This document shows positions 7,501-16,416 of a stretch of 64,000 nt of DNA, in pieces; the first letter of the stretch is position 1, and each line of letters starts with the position of its first letter. This DNA is from Rhodococcus rhodnii (lineage in GTDB: Bacteria > Actinomycetota > Actinomycetes > Mycobacteriales > Pseudonocardiaceae): contig JOAA01000038.1 of the NCBI GenBank assembly GCA_000720375.1, forward strand, positions 25,417 through 89,416, written 5' to 3'. Position numbers and translations under genes: made by a program. Under the pieces are notes generated by a model. It did no database searches. It saw only the letters and a list, made by a program, of their open reading frames with translations, and was not told the origin of the DNA.

Positions 7501-8694
7501 GTGGGACGAGTGGGGAACAGTCGGATCGCTCTGCTCATTGCCCTGGCTGTGGACAATTTCGGTTCCGGGCTGTTCCTGCCGTTGGCGCTGGTCTACGTGG
7601 TCGAGGTGGTCGGCCTGCCGCTGGGGCAGGCGGGCACGGCGGTGATGATCGGGACCTTGGTCGGCCTCGCGGTCCTGCCGGTGACGGGCCGGTTGGTGGA
7701 CCGCGCTGGCCCGCGCAACGTTGTGGTTCTCGCGCAGGTGGTGCAGGCAGCGGGCGCGTTCACCTACCTCCTCGCGGACGGGTTCGTGCTCACCGTGCTC
7801 GCGGCCGTTTTGCTGGCTGCTGGACAGCAGATGTTCTACGGTTCGCTGTTCGCGTTGATCGCCGATGTGGCCGGGTCCGGCCCGAAGGACAAGGCCTTCG
7901 CGGTGGCGGGCATGGTACGGAACGCGTCATTCGGCGCCGGAAGCCTGGCGGCCGGTCTGCTGCTGACAACGACCGGACCGACCGGGTACACCATCGCGAT
8001 CGCGGTGGACGGCGTGAGCTTTCTGTTGTGCGCGCTGCTGTTGTGGCTTCGGGTGCATCCGGAAGCGCATGTGGTGACGGAGAAAGTCAAGACGCACGGT
8101 CCTTTGCGTGATCGCCCCTACCTCGCGCTGATCGGGTTGACGTTCCTTGTCGGTCTGGCCACCGATTTCTTCCTGATCGGTGTGCCCGTGTTCGCGATCG
8201 ACCAGCTGCACATGCCCGCTTGGGTTCCAGGCGTCATCCTGGCTCTCTTCACCGCGATCAACGCGACCTGCGGCACTCTTGCCGTGCACGCGACCCGCGC
8301 GTACAAGCGAACCACCGCGATCGCGCTGAGCGCGGGACTTTTCGCGGTGTGGTGCCTTGTCAGTGTCGCCGCTGTGGCGCTGCCGGCGGATTGGCGCATT
8401 CCGTACCTGCTGGCGACCACGTTGGTCGTGGCCGCGGCCGGATTGGTGTTCCACTCACGGGTCAACGCGCTGGCGGAGGCCGCTGCGCCGCCCGCTGTCC
8501 GTGGCCGGTATCTGGCGGCCTTCCAGTACTCGTTCGCCATCGCGGGGGTCGCGGCGCCTGGTGTTGTCGCCTTGTTCGAGGTCGCGATCTGGCTGCCGTG
8601 GGTGGCCGTCTTCGCGTGTACATGCCTCGCTGCCTGGGGAATGCGCGTCATCGACGTCCGGCTGCCGCAGCATGCCGTGGTCGCCGACGTCTGA
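7501..8694 (+). CDS. MFS transporter
   Basis: This protein of about 397 residues has 12 predicted hydrophobic segments beginning RIALLIALAVDNFGSGLFLPL. The cytoplasmic loop between segments 2 and 3 carries GRLVDRAGPR, the MFS motif A (G-x-x-x-D-R/K-x-G-R). A longer loop after segment 6 (about residues 185-205) separates the halves. It resembles drug/metabolite exporters of the DHA type; the substrate is unknown. GTG 7501 is chosen, but GTG 7510 is equally possible and the ribosome site is weak. It is convergent with the SARP gene. Confidence 0.85.
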   Translation: MGRVGNSRIALLIALAVDNFGSGLFLPLALVYVVEVVGLPLGQAGTAVMIGTLVGLAVLPVTGRLVDRAGPRNVVVLAQVVQAAGAFTYLLADGFVLTVLAAVLLAAGQQMFYGSLFALIADVAGSGPKDKAFAVAGMVRNASFGAGSLAAGLLLTTTGPTGYTIAIAVDGVSFLLCALLLWLRVHPEAHVVTEKVKTHGPLRDRPYLALIGLTFLVGLATDFFLIGVPVFAIDQLHMPAWVPGVILALFTAINATCGTLAVHATRAYKRTTAIALSAGLFAVWCLVSVAAVALPADWRIPYLLATTLVVAAAGLVFHSRVNALAEAAAPPAVRGRYLAAFQYSFAIAGVAAPGVVALFEVAIWLPWVAVFACTCLAAWGMRVIDVRLPQHAVVADV

Positions 8695-8699
8695 CGCCG

Positions 8700-10475
8700 T
8701 CACACGCTCGTCACCTGCCTCAGGCCGTGTGACGCTTCCACGAACTGGCTTTCGTGGTATTCGGCCAGCCTGCCGAGCGCGGCCTCACACTCGACACGAC
8801 CGAAGTCGCTCGCCGCCCGCGCACGGACGTACCTCTTGAGCGGGGGCAGGAATCGGTACCGGTCTCGGACCGTGCTCTCCAGCATGTGATTGTCCACCAA
8901 GGACTCAAGCAGGTCTTCGGCCAGTGTGACCGGCCGGTCCAGCAACGCGGCCGCCGCCCGTAGCTCGATGTCCGGTGACTCGATCAGCGAGACCAGCAGC
9001 AACGTGCGTACTTGTTCCCGGTCGAGGTCGGCCAGCATCTGCTCGAACGGCCGCTCGATCACCGCGCATTCCGGTGGCTGTGCCGGCGCGCCCGGTATGC
9101 GTCGTTCGGCCCGTTCGGTGACCGACGCGATCGTCCACTTCGGCCTTGACGCGATCCGGTTTGCCAGTGCCTGCACCAAGTGCGGGATGCCCATGGTCAT
9201 CACGGCCAGTCGCCGGGACGCGGTCGGCTCGGCTCGCACCCGCGCTTCGCCGATCATGTGCTCGAGCAGCATGATCGACTCGTCCTCGTCGAGGCCGCCC
9301 ATGGCGATCCACCGGGCGTGTGGCGGGTCGTACAACCGTTGCCGCGCGGTCATGAGCACGCCGCCTGAACTGGGCAGCAGCGCGGAAACGGAGTCGCGCA
9401 CGTTGTCGATCACGATCAGCATCCGCTTCATGCTGGTCAACGTGCGCCACAACGTCTGGCGTTCCCACTGTGTCCGGGGCAGTTCAACGACACCGACGGC
9501 GTGCAACAGCTCGGCCAGTGGGTCAGGCGACTCGTTCAGGTCGACGAACAACGTGCCATCGGGGAACTCCGACGCCATCTGGTGTCCAACGTGGACAGCC
9601 AGTGCGGTCTTGCCCACACCGGACAAACCTTCGATACCGACCGGAACGCCATCCCGCAAGCCGGCCGTGATCTGCGGCAGTACCTGGTGGCGGCCCACGA
9701 AGAACGGCGTGTCCGCAGGCAGTTGCGCCGGCCTTGGCGCGACCGTCTCGGCCGGGGTCAGTGCGGGATCGGCGACCAGGATTCGCTGGTGCATCTCGCG
9801 CAGCTCCGGGCCTGGCGCGATGCCGAGTTCCGCGCTGAGCACGCGGCGGGTCTCGTCGAACAACGCCAGCGCTTCGGCCTGCCGCCCCGACCGGTACAGC
9901 GCAAGCATCAGCAGTTCCCGGGGCCGTTCGCGGAACGGATGCCGGTCGACCAACGCCATCAGGTCGGCGACGGCCTCAGCGTGCCTGCCCAGCTCGATGT
10001 CGGCCGCGGCCAGATCTTCAACGACGGTGAGCTGCACGTTCTCCAGCCGCACCCGCTCCGCCTCGGCGTATTCACCGCGCACACCCCCGAGCGGAGTTCC
10101 CTTCCACAGTGCCAAAGCCGCACGCAGCTCCGCGGCACGAGTAGCGACGTCACCAGCTTTGGCCGCATGGATGTGCCGCTGGAAGTCAGTCAGGTCAAGG
10201 GAAGGCTTGGGCAGTGCGTACCCGTGTGCCACAGACTGGATCACCGGTCCGAGGGCACTGCGCAACCGCGACACGTACGACCGGACCATGCCGATCGCGG
10301 CGCGTGGGGCGTCGTTGCCCCACGTCGCCCTGACCAGCTGGTCCGGCGACGCTGCGGTCCCGTTGTGCAGCAAGAGGATCGCCAGGATCGCGCGTTGCTG
10401 TGGCGACCCGAGCTCCACCTCGGTGTCGCCACGCCACGCACGGACCGGGCCCAGCACTTCGAACCGCAGCTCCAC
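8700..10475 (-). CDS. AfsR/DnrI-type SARP transcriptional activator with NB-ARC ATPase domain
   Basis: The 591-residue protein has an OmpR-like winged-helix DNA-binding domain (about 10-92), a bacterial transcriptional activator domain (95-235), and an NB-ARC-type ATPase with P-loop GLSGVGKT at 283-290 and Walker B LIVIDN near 353. A helical region follows, without an obvious long TPR array, so it is shorter than AfsR. SARPs activate secondary-metabolism or morphogenesis genes through direct repeats near -35. The GTG start follows AAGGAG. It lies 18 bp after the FMN reductase and is probably co-transcribed with it. No biosynthetic core enzymes are nearby, so its targets are likely elsewhere. 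Confidence 0.9.
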   Translation of the reverse strand: MELRFEVLGPVRAWRGDTEVELGSPQQRAILAILLLHNGTAASPDQLVRATWGNDAPRAAIGMVRSYVSRLRSALGPVIQSVAHGYALPKPSLDLTDFQRHIHAAKAGDVATRAAELRAALALWKGTPLGGVRGEYAEAERVRLENVQLTVVEDLAAADIELGRHAEAVADLMALVDRHPFRERPRELLMLALYRSGRQAEALALFDETRRVLSAELGIAPGPELREMHQRILVADPALTPAETVAPRPAQLPADTPFFVGRHQVLPQITAGLRDGVPVGIEGLSGVGKTALAVHVGHQMASEFPDGTLFVDLNESPDPLAELLHAVGVVELPRTQWERQTLWRTLTSMKRMLIVIDNVRDSVSALLPSSGGVLMTARQRLYDPPHARWIAMGGLDEDESIMLLEHMIGEARVRAEPTASRRLAVMTMGIPHLVQALANRIASRPKWTIASVTERAERRIPGAPAQPPECAVIERPFEQMLADLDREQVRTLLLVSLIESPDIELRAAAALLDRPVTLAEDLLESLVDNHMLESTVRDRYRFLPPLKRYVRARAASDFGRVECEAALGRLAEYHESQFVEASHGLRQVTSV

Positions 10476-10493
10476 CCTTGACTCCTTACCTGG

Positions 10494-11084
10494 TCAGCTT
10501 CCGGACAGGAGGTGTTCGAACGGCGTCGGATTGGCGAACGGGTCCGCCACGACCGCTCGCTCCCGCACCGCTAACTCGTGCGCCAGTTCGCCCGCCGCAC
10601 GGTCGATCCGGGCGGACAACGTATTCCCAGCCCAGTCTTCCGAGGCCGCGTACACCCCTGTCGGCACGACAATCGCCTTCAGGTACGTGAACAACGGCCG
10701 CATCGCGTAGTCGAGCACCAGCGAATGCCGTTCCGTACCGCCCGTCGCACCGATCAGCACCGGCTTTCCCGCGACCACACCCTCGTCGAGAACGTCCACA
10801 AAGGACTTGAAGAGCCCGCTGTAAGACGCGGCATACGTTGGCGTGACCACGATCAAGCCATCCGCACTGGCCACGGTGTCCAGCACAGGTTTGAGATCCT
10901 GCGGCGGGAAGCCGGACAACATCGCGTCGACAAGGCTGTGCGCATGACCGCGGAGTTCGATCGTCCGTACGTCCACTTCGTCGGGCACGGCCCGAACCGT
11001 GGCCGCAGCCAGCCGGTCGGCGAGCAGGCGGCTCGATGACGGCCGGCTCAGGCCTGCGGACACCACTGCGAGTGTGCGTGTCAT
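10494..11084 (-). CDS. NAD(P)H-dependent FMN reductase
   Basis: This 196-residue flavodoxin-fold protein begins LAVVSAGLSRPSSSRLLADRLA, the phosphate-binding loop of SsuE/CE1759-type FMN reductases. A later segment PTYAASYSGLFKSFVDVL binds the isoalloxazine. The ATG overlaps the stop of the LLM oxidoreductase (ATGA at 11081-11084), the classic two-component flavin monooxygenase arrangement in which the reductase supplies FMNH2 to its partner. The actinobacterial CE1758/CE1759 pair has the same order. Confidence 0.9.
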   Translation of the reverse strand: MTRTLAVVSAGLSRPSSSRLLADRLAAATVRAVPDEVDVRTIELRGHAHSLVDAMLSGFPPQDLKPVLDTVASADGLIVVTPTYAASYSGLFKSFVDVLDEGVVAGKPVLIGATGGTERHSLVLDYAMRPLFTYLKAIVVPTGVYAASEDWAGNTLSARIDRAAGELAHELAVRERAVVADPFANPTPFEHLLSGS

Positions 11085-12139
11085 GACGCCACCTTCAGCG
11101 TCTCGTGTGTCGGCGCTTTCGGCTTCATCGACTCGAACTCCTTACGCAGCACGGGAAGGACTTCCTCGCCCATGATGTCCAGCTGTTCGAGCACGACCTT
11201 CCGCGGAAGCCCCATACCGTCCACATTGAACAGCTGACGCTGGTAGTCGCCGAAGTCCTCGCGGAACCGCAGCGTCCGGTCGATGATCTCCTGCGGGCTG
11301 CCGACCGAGATCGGCGTTTCCCGCATGGTCTGCTCCAGCGACGGCCCACCGCCGTACACCGGGGAGTTGTCGAAGTACGGCCGGAACTCCTTGATCGCGT
11401 CCTGCGAGTTGCGCCGCATGAACGTCTGCCCGCCGAGTCCCACGATCGCCTGGTCGGCCGGCCCGTGCCCGTAGTGCTCGAACTGGCCGCGGTACAGGTC
11501 GATCATCCGCCTGGTGTGCTCTTTGGGCCAGAAGATGTTGTTGTGGAAGAACCCGTCGCCGTAGAACCCGGCCTGGACCGCGATCTCCGGGCTGCGGATG
11601 GAGCCGTGCCAGACGAACGGCGGCACACCGTCCAGCGGCCGCGGCGTGGACGTGAAGGACTGCAACGGAGTGCGATGCTTGCCCGTCCAGTCCACCACGT
11701 CCTCCCGCCACAATTGCCGCAGCAGCGCGTAGTTCTCCACCGCGAGGCCGAGGCCGTCGCGGATGTCCTTGCCGAACCACGGATACACCGGTCCGGTGTT
11801 GCCGCGGCCGAGCATCAGGTCCACCCGGCCATCCGCGAGGTGCTGCAAGGTCGCATAGTCCTCGGCGATCTTCACCGGATCGTTGGTGGTGATCAGGGTG
11901 ACCGATGTGGACAGGATGATCCGGCTGGTCCGCGCGGCGATGTAGCCGAGGATCGTGGTCGGCGACGACGTCACGAACGGTGGGTTGTGGTGTTCGCCGA
12001 CCGCGACGACATCCAGTCCGATCTCCTCCGCCTTGGCCGCGACCGCCACCATGTTCTTGATGCGCTCGTATTCGGACGGCGCCTTGCCCGTCCACGGGTC
12101 GATCGCGATGTCCCCGACCCCGAAGATGCCGAACTGCAT
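11081..12139 (-). CDS. LLM-class flavin-dependent monooxygenase (CE1758 type)
   Basis: A luciferase-like TIM-barrel of 352 residues beginning MQFGIFGVGD. It contains the LLM segments VGEHHNPPF, LATSVTLI-like strands (IILSTSVTLITTNDP) and the DLMLGRGNTGPVYPWFG loop. It matches in length and start the CE1758-like subfamily that pairs with an FMN reductase, and the reductase gene is coupled by ATGA. ATG 12139 follows AGGTGAGGG; a GTG three codons upstream is less favoured. An 18-bp near-perfect palindrome at 12161-12178 lies in its promoter. Confidence 0.88.
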   Translation of the reverse strand: MQFGIFGVGDIAIDPWTGKAPSEYERIKNMVAVAAKAEEIGLDVVAVGEHHNPPFVTSSPTTILGYIAARTSRIILSTSVTLITTNDPVKIAEDYATLQHLADGRVDLMLGRGNTGPVYPWFGKDIRDGLGLAVENYALLRQLWREDVVDWTGKHRTPLQSFTSTPRPLDGVPPFVWHGSIRSPEIAVQAGFYGDGFFHNNIFWPKEHTRRMIDLYRGQFEHYGHGPADQAIVGLGGQTFMRRNSQDAIKEFRPYFDNSPVYGGGPSLEQTMRETPISVGSPQEIIDRTLRFREDFGDYQRQLFNVDGMGLPRKVVLEQLDIMGEEVLPVLRKEFESMKPKAPTHETLKVAS

Positions 12140-12160
12140 GTCCCTCACCTACTCAAGCAT

Positions 12161-12178
12161 GACGTGAACGTTCAAGTC
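12161..12178. promoter_or_regulatory. Near-perfect 18-bp palindrome upstream of LLM/FMN-reductase operon
   Basis: GACGTGAACGTTCAAGTC has eight of nine paired positions around a perfect TGAACGTTCA core. It lies 22-39 bp upstream of the ATG at 12139, in the 58-bp gap to nmrA-like 12198. The size and position suit a MarR, HxlR or TetR dimer. The regulator may be the TetR at 13190-13786 two genes upstream. Confidence 0.5.
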
Positions 12179-12197
12179 AACCGGCGCGTTCCGGCCG

Positions 12198-13142
12198 TTA
12201 TTCCGCGAACTTGTCCTTGTTGAGCGCCAGCCAGGACTCGAAGTCCAGCAGGTCCGGGTTGAGCGTGCGGACGTACTCCGGCCTGCGCACACCCGAGAAG
12301 TAGTCGGAGAAGTCGGCGTAGTACTGGAACATGTTGCCGATGTCGTCGGCCCCCGGTACCGGCAGCGCCCGGACCTGGTCGAACGTCATCGGCCGGTAGT
12401 CGACCGGCTCACCAAGCGCCTTGGCGAACGCGGCCGCGTACTCCCGGCCAGTCAGGTTCTCGCCGGAGAGGTTGACGGTCTCGCCGATCAGTTCCTTGCC
12501 GCGCTTGAAGATGCCGAACGCGGTCCGGCCGATGTCGTCACGGGCCACACCAGGCAGCCTGGCGTCACCCATCGGCAGGTTCAGGTACAACGCACCCTGC
12601 TCGTCCCGAACGGGCCGGAAGAAGTCCAAGAAGGACTCGAAGTACATGGTCGTGCTGAGGAACGTGGTCGGCACACCGGCTTCGGTGAACAGCCTGTCGG
12701 ACTCGCCCTTGCTGTCGAAGTGCGGCACCTTGTACTCGCCGTGCAACGTGGGCATGCGGTCGTCTTCGAGCGGCACGTGCAGCCGCGTGTCCGGCAGCGT
12801 CGACCAGACGACGTGCTGCAGGTTGGCTGCCTTGGCGGCGTCGACCGCGGCCCGCACGTGCGCCTGCTCCCGCTCGGCCGAGCCGTACTCCCAGAACGCC
12901 GTCACCACGAAGGCGCCGTACGCGCCCTGAAACGCCGCGTGCACGGAGCCGGGGTCATCCAGATCGGCTTTCACGACCTCCGCGCCGCGTGCCGCCAATT
13001 CGCGGGCGGCGTCGGACTCGACATTGCGAGTCAACGCACGGAGTACGAACTCACCGGACGGGTCGTCCAGTATCGCCCGGGCAAGGCCGCCGCCCTGCTG
13101 ACCAGTGGCTCCGACAACGGCGATGATCTTCTTTTCAGTCAT
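12198..13142 (-). CDS. NmrA-family NAD(P)-binding protein
   Basis: This 314-residue atypical short-chain dehydrogenase starts with a Rossmann loop IIAVVGATGQQGGGLARAIL (GATGQQGGG glycine motif). The HSCARG/NmrA shape follows: EVVKADLDDPGSV and the C-terminal YFSGVRRPEYV segment. Such proteins either act as redox sensors binding NADP or as quinone/ether reductases; which applies here cannot be seen. It lies 47 bp after the tetR gene and upstream of the LLM/FMN-reductase pair, giving a plausible quinone or electrophile response group. Confidence 0.87.
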   Translation of the reverse strand: MTEKKIIAVVGATGQQGGGLARAILDDPSGEFVLRALTRNVESDAARELAARGAEVVKADLDDPGSVHAAFQGAYGAFVVTAFWEYGSAEREQAHVRAAVDAAKAANLQHVVWSTLPDTRLHVPLEDDRMPTLHGEYKVPHFDSKGESDRLFTEAGVPTTFLSTTMYFESFLDFFRPVRDEQGALYLNLPMGDARLPGVARDDIGRTAFGIFKRGKELIGETVNLSGENLTGREYAAAFAKALGEPVDYRPMTFDQVRALPVPGADDIGNMFQYYADFSDYFSGVRRPEYVRTLNPDLLDFESWLALNKDKFAE

Positions 13143-13189
13143 GCCACCGATGCAACCGCCGCCGCGTCACCGTCCCGTGCACGTTTCAT

Positions 13190-13786
13190 TCACGCGCGTT
13201 GACGCAGGCCGTCCAGGATGAATCCGAGGGCGCGGCGCGAGGCGTCATCGCCGAACGTGATGGTCGCCTGGACCGCCGCGGACAGCACCGTCATGTCCGC
13301 CGCTTCGAAGTCCGCCCGCAGGTGACCTGCCTGTTTGGCCCGGCTGACCAGCTTGGCCAGCTGCCCGCCGATGATCTTCTGGGTGTCGGCGAGCAACTCG
13401 GCGAGCCGGGTCGGCTCGCTGCCCCGTGACCAGCCGAGCGAGTTGCTGAAGCCGCTGGTGGTCAGTTGCCACAGGCCCCGGTCGGCGGCGAGGTCGCGGA
13501 TGGCCGACTCGAAGAACTGCACGAACGCGGCCCAGACGTCGTCGGCCTCGCTCGCCCGCATGGCCAGGTCCTCGGCCGCACGGATCCGCTCGCGGTAGAC
13601 CTCGTAAATCAGCTCGTCCTTGTTGGCAAACCGCCGATAAACCGTCCCGACCCCGACTCCGGCGTGTTTGGCCACGTCAGCGAGGGTGGCGTCGAGACCT
13701 TGACTGGCGAACACCTCGGCCGCCGCGGCCACGACCCTGCGCAGATTGGTCTCGGCGTCGCGGCGCATCCGGTCGCTTGGCGGCAC
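13190..13786 (-). CDS. TetR-family transcriptional regulator
   Basis: A 198-residue regulator with an N-terminal helix-turn-helix (LADVAKHAGVGVGTVYRRFA) and a C-terminal helical domain resembling the TetR_C_33/SbtR group. It is the first gene of the minus-strand run TetR-NmrA and may also govern the LLM/FMN-reductase pair downstream. The ligand is unknown. Confidence 0.9.
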   Translation of the reverse strand: MPPSDRMRRDAETNLRRVVAAAAEVFASQGLDATLADVAKHAGVGVGTVYRRFANKDELIYEVYRERIRAAEDLAMRASEADDVWAAFVQFFESAIRDLAADRGLWQLTTSGFSNSLGWSRGSEPTRLAELLADTQKIIGGQLAKLVSRAKQAGHLRADFEAADMTVLSAAVQATITFGDDASRRALGFILDGLRQRA

Positions 13787-13831
13787 AAGTCCACCGTACC
13801 CGCACCAGTCAGTACATTGTGGACAGCGGGA

Positions 13832-14626
13832 TCAGCCGATGTCCCATTCCAGCAGCCCGTTCTCGACCACCTTGGGGCGAAAACGGCCCATCACGAGCCC
13901 GCCCGTCTCCATCGCGGTCGCGGTCTGTTCCAGCAGTTCGGTCAGTGTCGGCGGCCAGCGATCGAACATCATGTCCGTTTCCTCGTAGTGCCGGCCCAGT
14001 CGCCCATTGCGGCCCGGCCGCTGGTCGAGCAGGAGATTTCCACCGCCACCGTCGAACGCGAACGGGATGACCTGGCCGTGCCACCACGAGCCGGCGCTCT
14101 CGTTGTGCCCGTTGGAGACGAGGATGTCGCACATCATCTTGGCCTCGCTGACGACGCGGGACGTCGACATCGGGACGTAGAACGGCGGCAGGACGATGCC
14201 CAGCACACTGGTGCCCGCGCCGTTGTGCCGCAGCAGTGAGGCGATCAGCTCGGGCGGCACCGGGACACCGATCTGCCGTTGCATCTCGGAGATCTCGTCG
14301 AGGGTGGCAGGCGCGGCCAGGACCTGCGCGACCGCCGGGGTCTTCGCGGCCAGCCACTTCTCGATCCGCTCCCATGCGCGGTTCACCCGATCGGTCACCT
14401 GCTGCGGCACGTCGACCAGTCGCTCACGTCCCTGTCCGATCAGGCAGCCGGAATCGACCGTCAGCACCGGCCGCGGCGGCGTACTGGCGCCGGTGGTTCT
14501 GGTGGGTGTCGTGGTCGGCCGCGGTCCGGCGCCGGGTTCGGTGTTGGCCACCAGCAAGACCGTGACCAGCCCGATCACCACAACCGCCGCGACCACTGCG
14601 AGAACTTGCCCCCACCGAGTTTTCAC
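13832..14626 (-). CDS. Membrane-anchored SMI1/KNR4-domain protein
   Basis: This 264-residue protein has an N-terminal transmembrane anchor (VLAVVAAVVVIGLVTVLLVA), then a Pro/Thr-rich linker (about 33-53). The SMI1/KNR4-like domain (about 85-255) has the family features: an acidic, proline-containing PPELIASLLRHNGAG start and WWHGQVIPFAFDGGGGNLLLDQ in the core. In bacteria SMI1/KNR4 domains are often immunity proteins to polymorphic toxins, but many are not, and no toxin gene lies beside it. The domain most likely faces outside the membrane. Confidence 0.8.
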   Translation of the reverse strand: MKTRWGQVLAVVAAVVVIGLVTVLLVANTEPGAGPRPTTTPTRTTGASTPPRPVLTVDSGCLIGQGRERLVDVPQQVTDRVNRAWERIEKWLAAKTPAVAQVLAAPATLDEISEMQRQIGVPVPPELIASLLRHNGAGTSVLGIVLPPFYVPMSTSRVVSEAKMMCDILVSNGHNESAGSWWHGQVIPFAFDGGGGNLLLDQRPGRNGRLGRHYEETDMMFDRWPPTLTELLEQTATAMETGGLVMGRFRPKVVENGLLEWDIG

Positions 14627-14650
14627 GTGGGCGGACTATGCCATGAGATC

Positions 14651-15682
14651 GTGATCGTCGTGGACGAATCGACCCCAGAAGGCGGCCCACTGGTCACCGA
14701 CAGCTCGGTGACCTTCCGGCTGCCCGACAACGGCCCAGTCCTCGCCGGGGTCCGGCTGCTGCCCGCGTTGTCGCTGCCGAACGCCGAACTGGAGTTCACG
14801 CACGGCAACGACTGCTGGACGTTGCCGCTCAACCGTCCACCGGTCTGCCGGATGGAATACCGCCTGCAACTGCGGCACCGCGACGGCGGGGTCGAGGAGA
14901 TCTGCGATCCCGGCAACGACGAGCGGGCGCCGGGCGCGTTCGGCGACAAGTCCGTGGTGGAGTTCCCGGACTACGTCAGACCGGCCTGGCTGGACACCCC
15001 GGCCACCGGTGAGTACGTGGATCTCGACGTCCCCGGTATCACAGCCCGGCTGTGGTCACCCGGCGAAGGGCCGATGCCGTTGCTGGTGGCCAACGACGGC
15101 CCGGAGTACGACCGGCTGGCGGGCCTGACCAGGTTCTCCGCGTGGTTCAAGATCCCGCACCGGGTGGCGTTGCTCCAGCCGGGTGATCGCGACGACGAGT
15201 ACTCCGGCAATCCCGAGTACGCCCGCAGGCTCGCCCGCGATCTGCTGCCTGCCGTCAAACGGCTTGTCGAAGTGCGGAAGCCGGTGGTCGGGATGGGTGC
15301 GAGCCTCGGCGGCCTGGCCATGCTGCACGCGCAACGCCGGCGGCCAGGCCTGTTCGGCGGGCTGTTCCTGCAGTCGGGTTCGTTCTTCGACCGACGGTTG
15401 GACCCGCAGGAGTCCGGGTACAGCCGGTATCGGCGGGTCACCAGGTTCGTCAGCGGGATCGTGCGGGGAACGAGCAAGGGCAGACCGGTCCCGGTGACGG
15501 TCACATGCGGCCTCGCCGAGGAGAACCTGGCCAACAATCGCCAGATGGCCGCGGCGTTGGTGGCACTCGGATACCCGACAGGACTGGTGGAGGTGCCGGA
15601 CGCACACAACTATGTGGGGTGGCGGGACGCGTTCGACCCCGCGCTGGCTGACCTGCTGCGCACGGTGTGGGAGGGATCTTGA
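14651..15682 (+). CDS. Enterochelin-esterase-like alpha/beta hydrolase (PF00756) with N-terminal accessory domain
   Basis: A protein of about 343 residues with no signal peptide. The first 120 residues are strand-rich (an Ig/CBM-like domain, as in Fes/IroD proteins) and the rest is an Esterase D-type hydrolase with nucleophile motif GMGASLGG and a C-terminal histidine in PDAHNYVGW. GTG 14651 is chosen; GTG 14660 is possible and the ribosome site is poor. It is the first gene of a plus-strand cassette with a second esterase, an ATP-grasp ligase and a GCS2 ligase; its TGA overlaps the next start. It could cleave or release the product of the ligases (inference). Confidence 0.8.
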   Translation: MIVVDESTPEGGPLVTDSSVTFRLPDNGPVLAGVRLLPALSLPNAELEFTHGNDCWTLPLNRPPVCRMEYRLQLRHRDGGVEEICDPGNDERAPGAFGDKSVVEFPDYVRPAWLDTPATGEYVDLDVPGITARLWSPGEGPMPLLVANDGPEYDRLAGLTRFSAWFKIPHRVALLQPGDRDDEYSGNPEYARRLARDLLPAVKRLVEVRKPVVGMGASLGGLAMLHAQRRRPGLFGGLFLQSGSFFDRRLDPQESGYSRYRRVTRFVSGIVRGTSKGRPVPVTVTCGLAEENLANNRQMAAALVALGYPTGLVEVPDAHNYVGWRDAFDPALADLLRTVWEGS

Positions 15683-16404
15683 GGCGTGATCAAGTAGAGC
15701 TGGCCGGCGGAACGGTCATCGCGTACGGCCACTACGGCAGGCCTTTCCTGGTGTTCCCGTCCGAGCAGGGCCGGGCGTGGGACTGGGAGAGCAACGGCAT
15801 GATCGACGCGGTCCGCCCGTTGCTGGACGAGGGCCGGGTCAAGCTCTACTGCGTCGACTCGTTCGACGGCGCGTCATGGTCCAACCGGTCGATCCCGCTG
15901 GAGGACCGCGCCAGGCATCATGGCACCTACGAAGCGTGGGTCCTTGATCATGTGGTGCCGATGATCCACGCTCATTGTGGCGGACCCCAGGAGGTGGCCA
16001 CGATGGGATGCTCGCTCGGCGCGTTCCACGCGGTGCTTTTCGCGCTGCGCCGCGCCGATCTGTTCCCCCTCGCGCTTGGCCTCTCCGGGAACTACGACGC
16101 GTCCTCGTGGCACGGTTGGGGCGAGCGCGGCGACGCGATGTACTTCGCCAACCCGGTCGACTTCGTACCGAATCTGAACGGCTCCCATCTGGACTGGTTG
16201 CGGTCCCGGCTGTCGATCCTGCTCGTGGTCGGCCAGGGACAGTGGGAGGACACCACCGGCTCGCTGCCGTCCACCCGGCACATGGCCGATCTGCTGCGCG
16301 CCAAGGGTCTGCGCTGCGAACTCGACGTATGGGGTCATGACGTGCCGCACGACTGGCCGTCGTGGCGCTCCCAGATCGCCCACCACCTGCCCAGGTTCGG
16401 ATAG
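15679..16404 (+). CDS. Esterase-fold protein (COG4947-like alpha/beta hydrolase)
   Basis: This 241-residue protein has the hydrolase nucleophile elbow MGCSLGAFHA, a preceding acidic strand and a C-terminal His in VWGHDVPHDWPSW. It is shorter than its upstream neighbour and lacks the accessory domain. TTG 15679 overlaps the preceding TGA (TTGA) and has GGGAGGGA upstream, making it the best start; an in-frame GTG 15667 would be inside the ribosome site. Translational coupling with both neighbours places it firmly in the ATP-grasp/GCS2 cassette. Family members are uncharacterised as far as I know. Confidence 0.8.
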   Translation: MRRDQVELAGGTVIAYGHYGRPFLVFPSEQGRAWDWESNGMIDAVRPLLDEGRVKLYCVDSFDGASWSNRSIPLEDRARHHGTYEAWVLDHVVPMIHAHCGGPQEVATMGCSLGAFHAVLFALRRADLFPLALGLSGNYDASSWHGWGERGDAMYFANPVDFVPNLNGSHLDWLRSRLSILLVVGQGQWEDTTGSLPSTRHMADLLRAKGLRCELDVWGHDVPHDWPSWRSQIAHHLPRFG

Positions 16405-16416
16405 GGAGGACCGCGC

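Noticed and set aside
8890..10710. A 606-codon open frame on the plus strand
   Set aside because: It is the antisense of the SARP gene in a high-GC sequence; its protein is Ser/Arg/Thr-rich and has no domain, while the minus strand has clear family motifs.
8700..12139. A secondary-metabolite gene cluster around the SARP
   Set aside because: No synthase, synthetase or tailoring set is present; two flavin enzymes alone are not enough.
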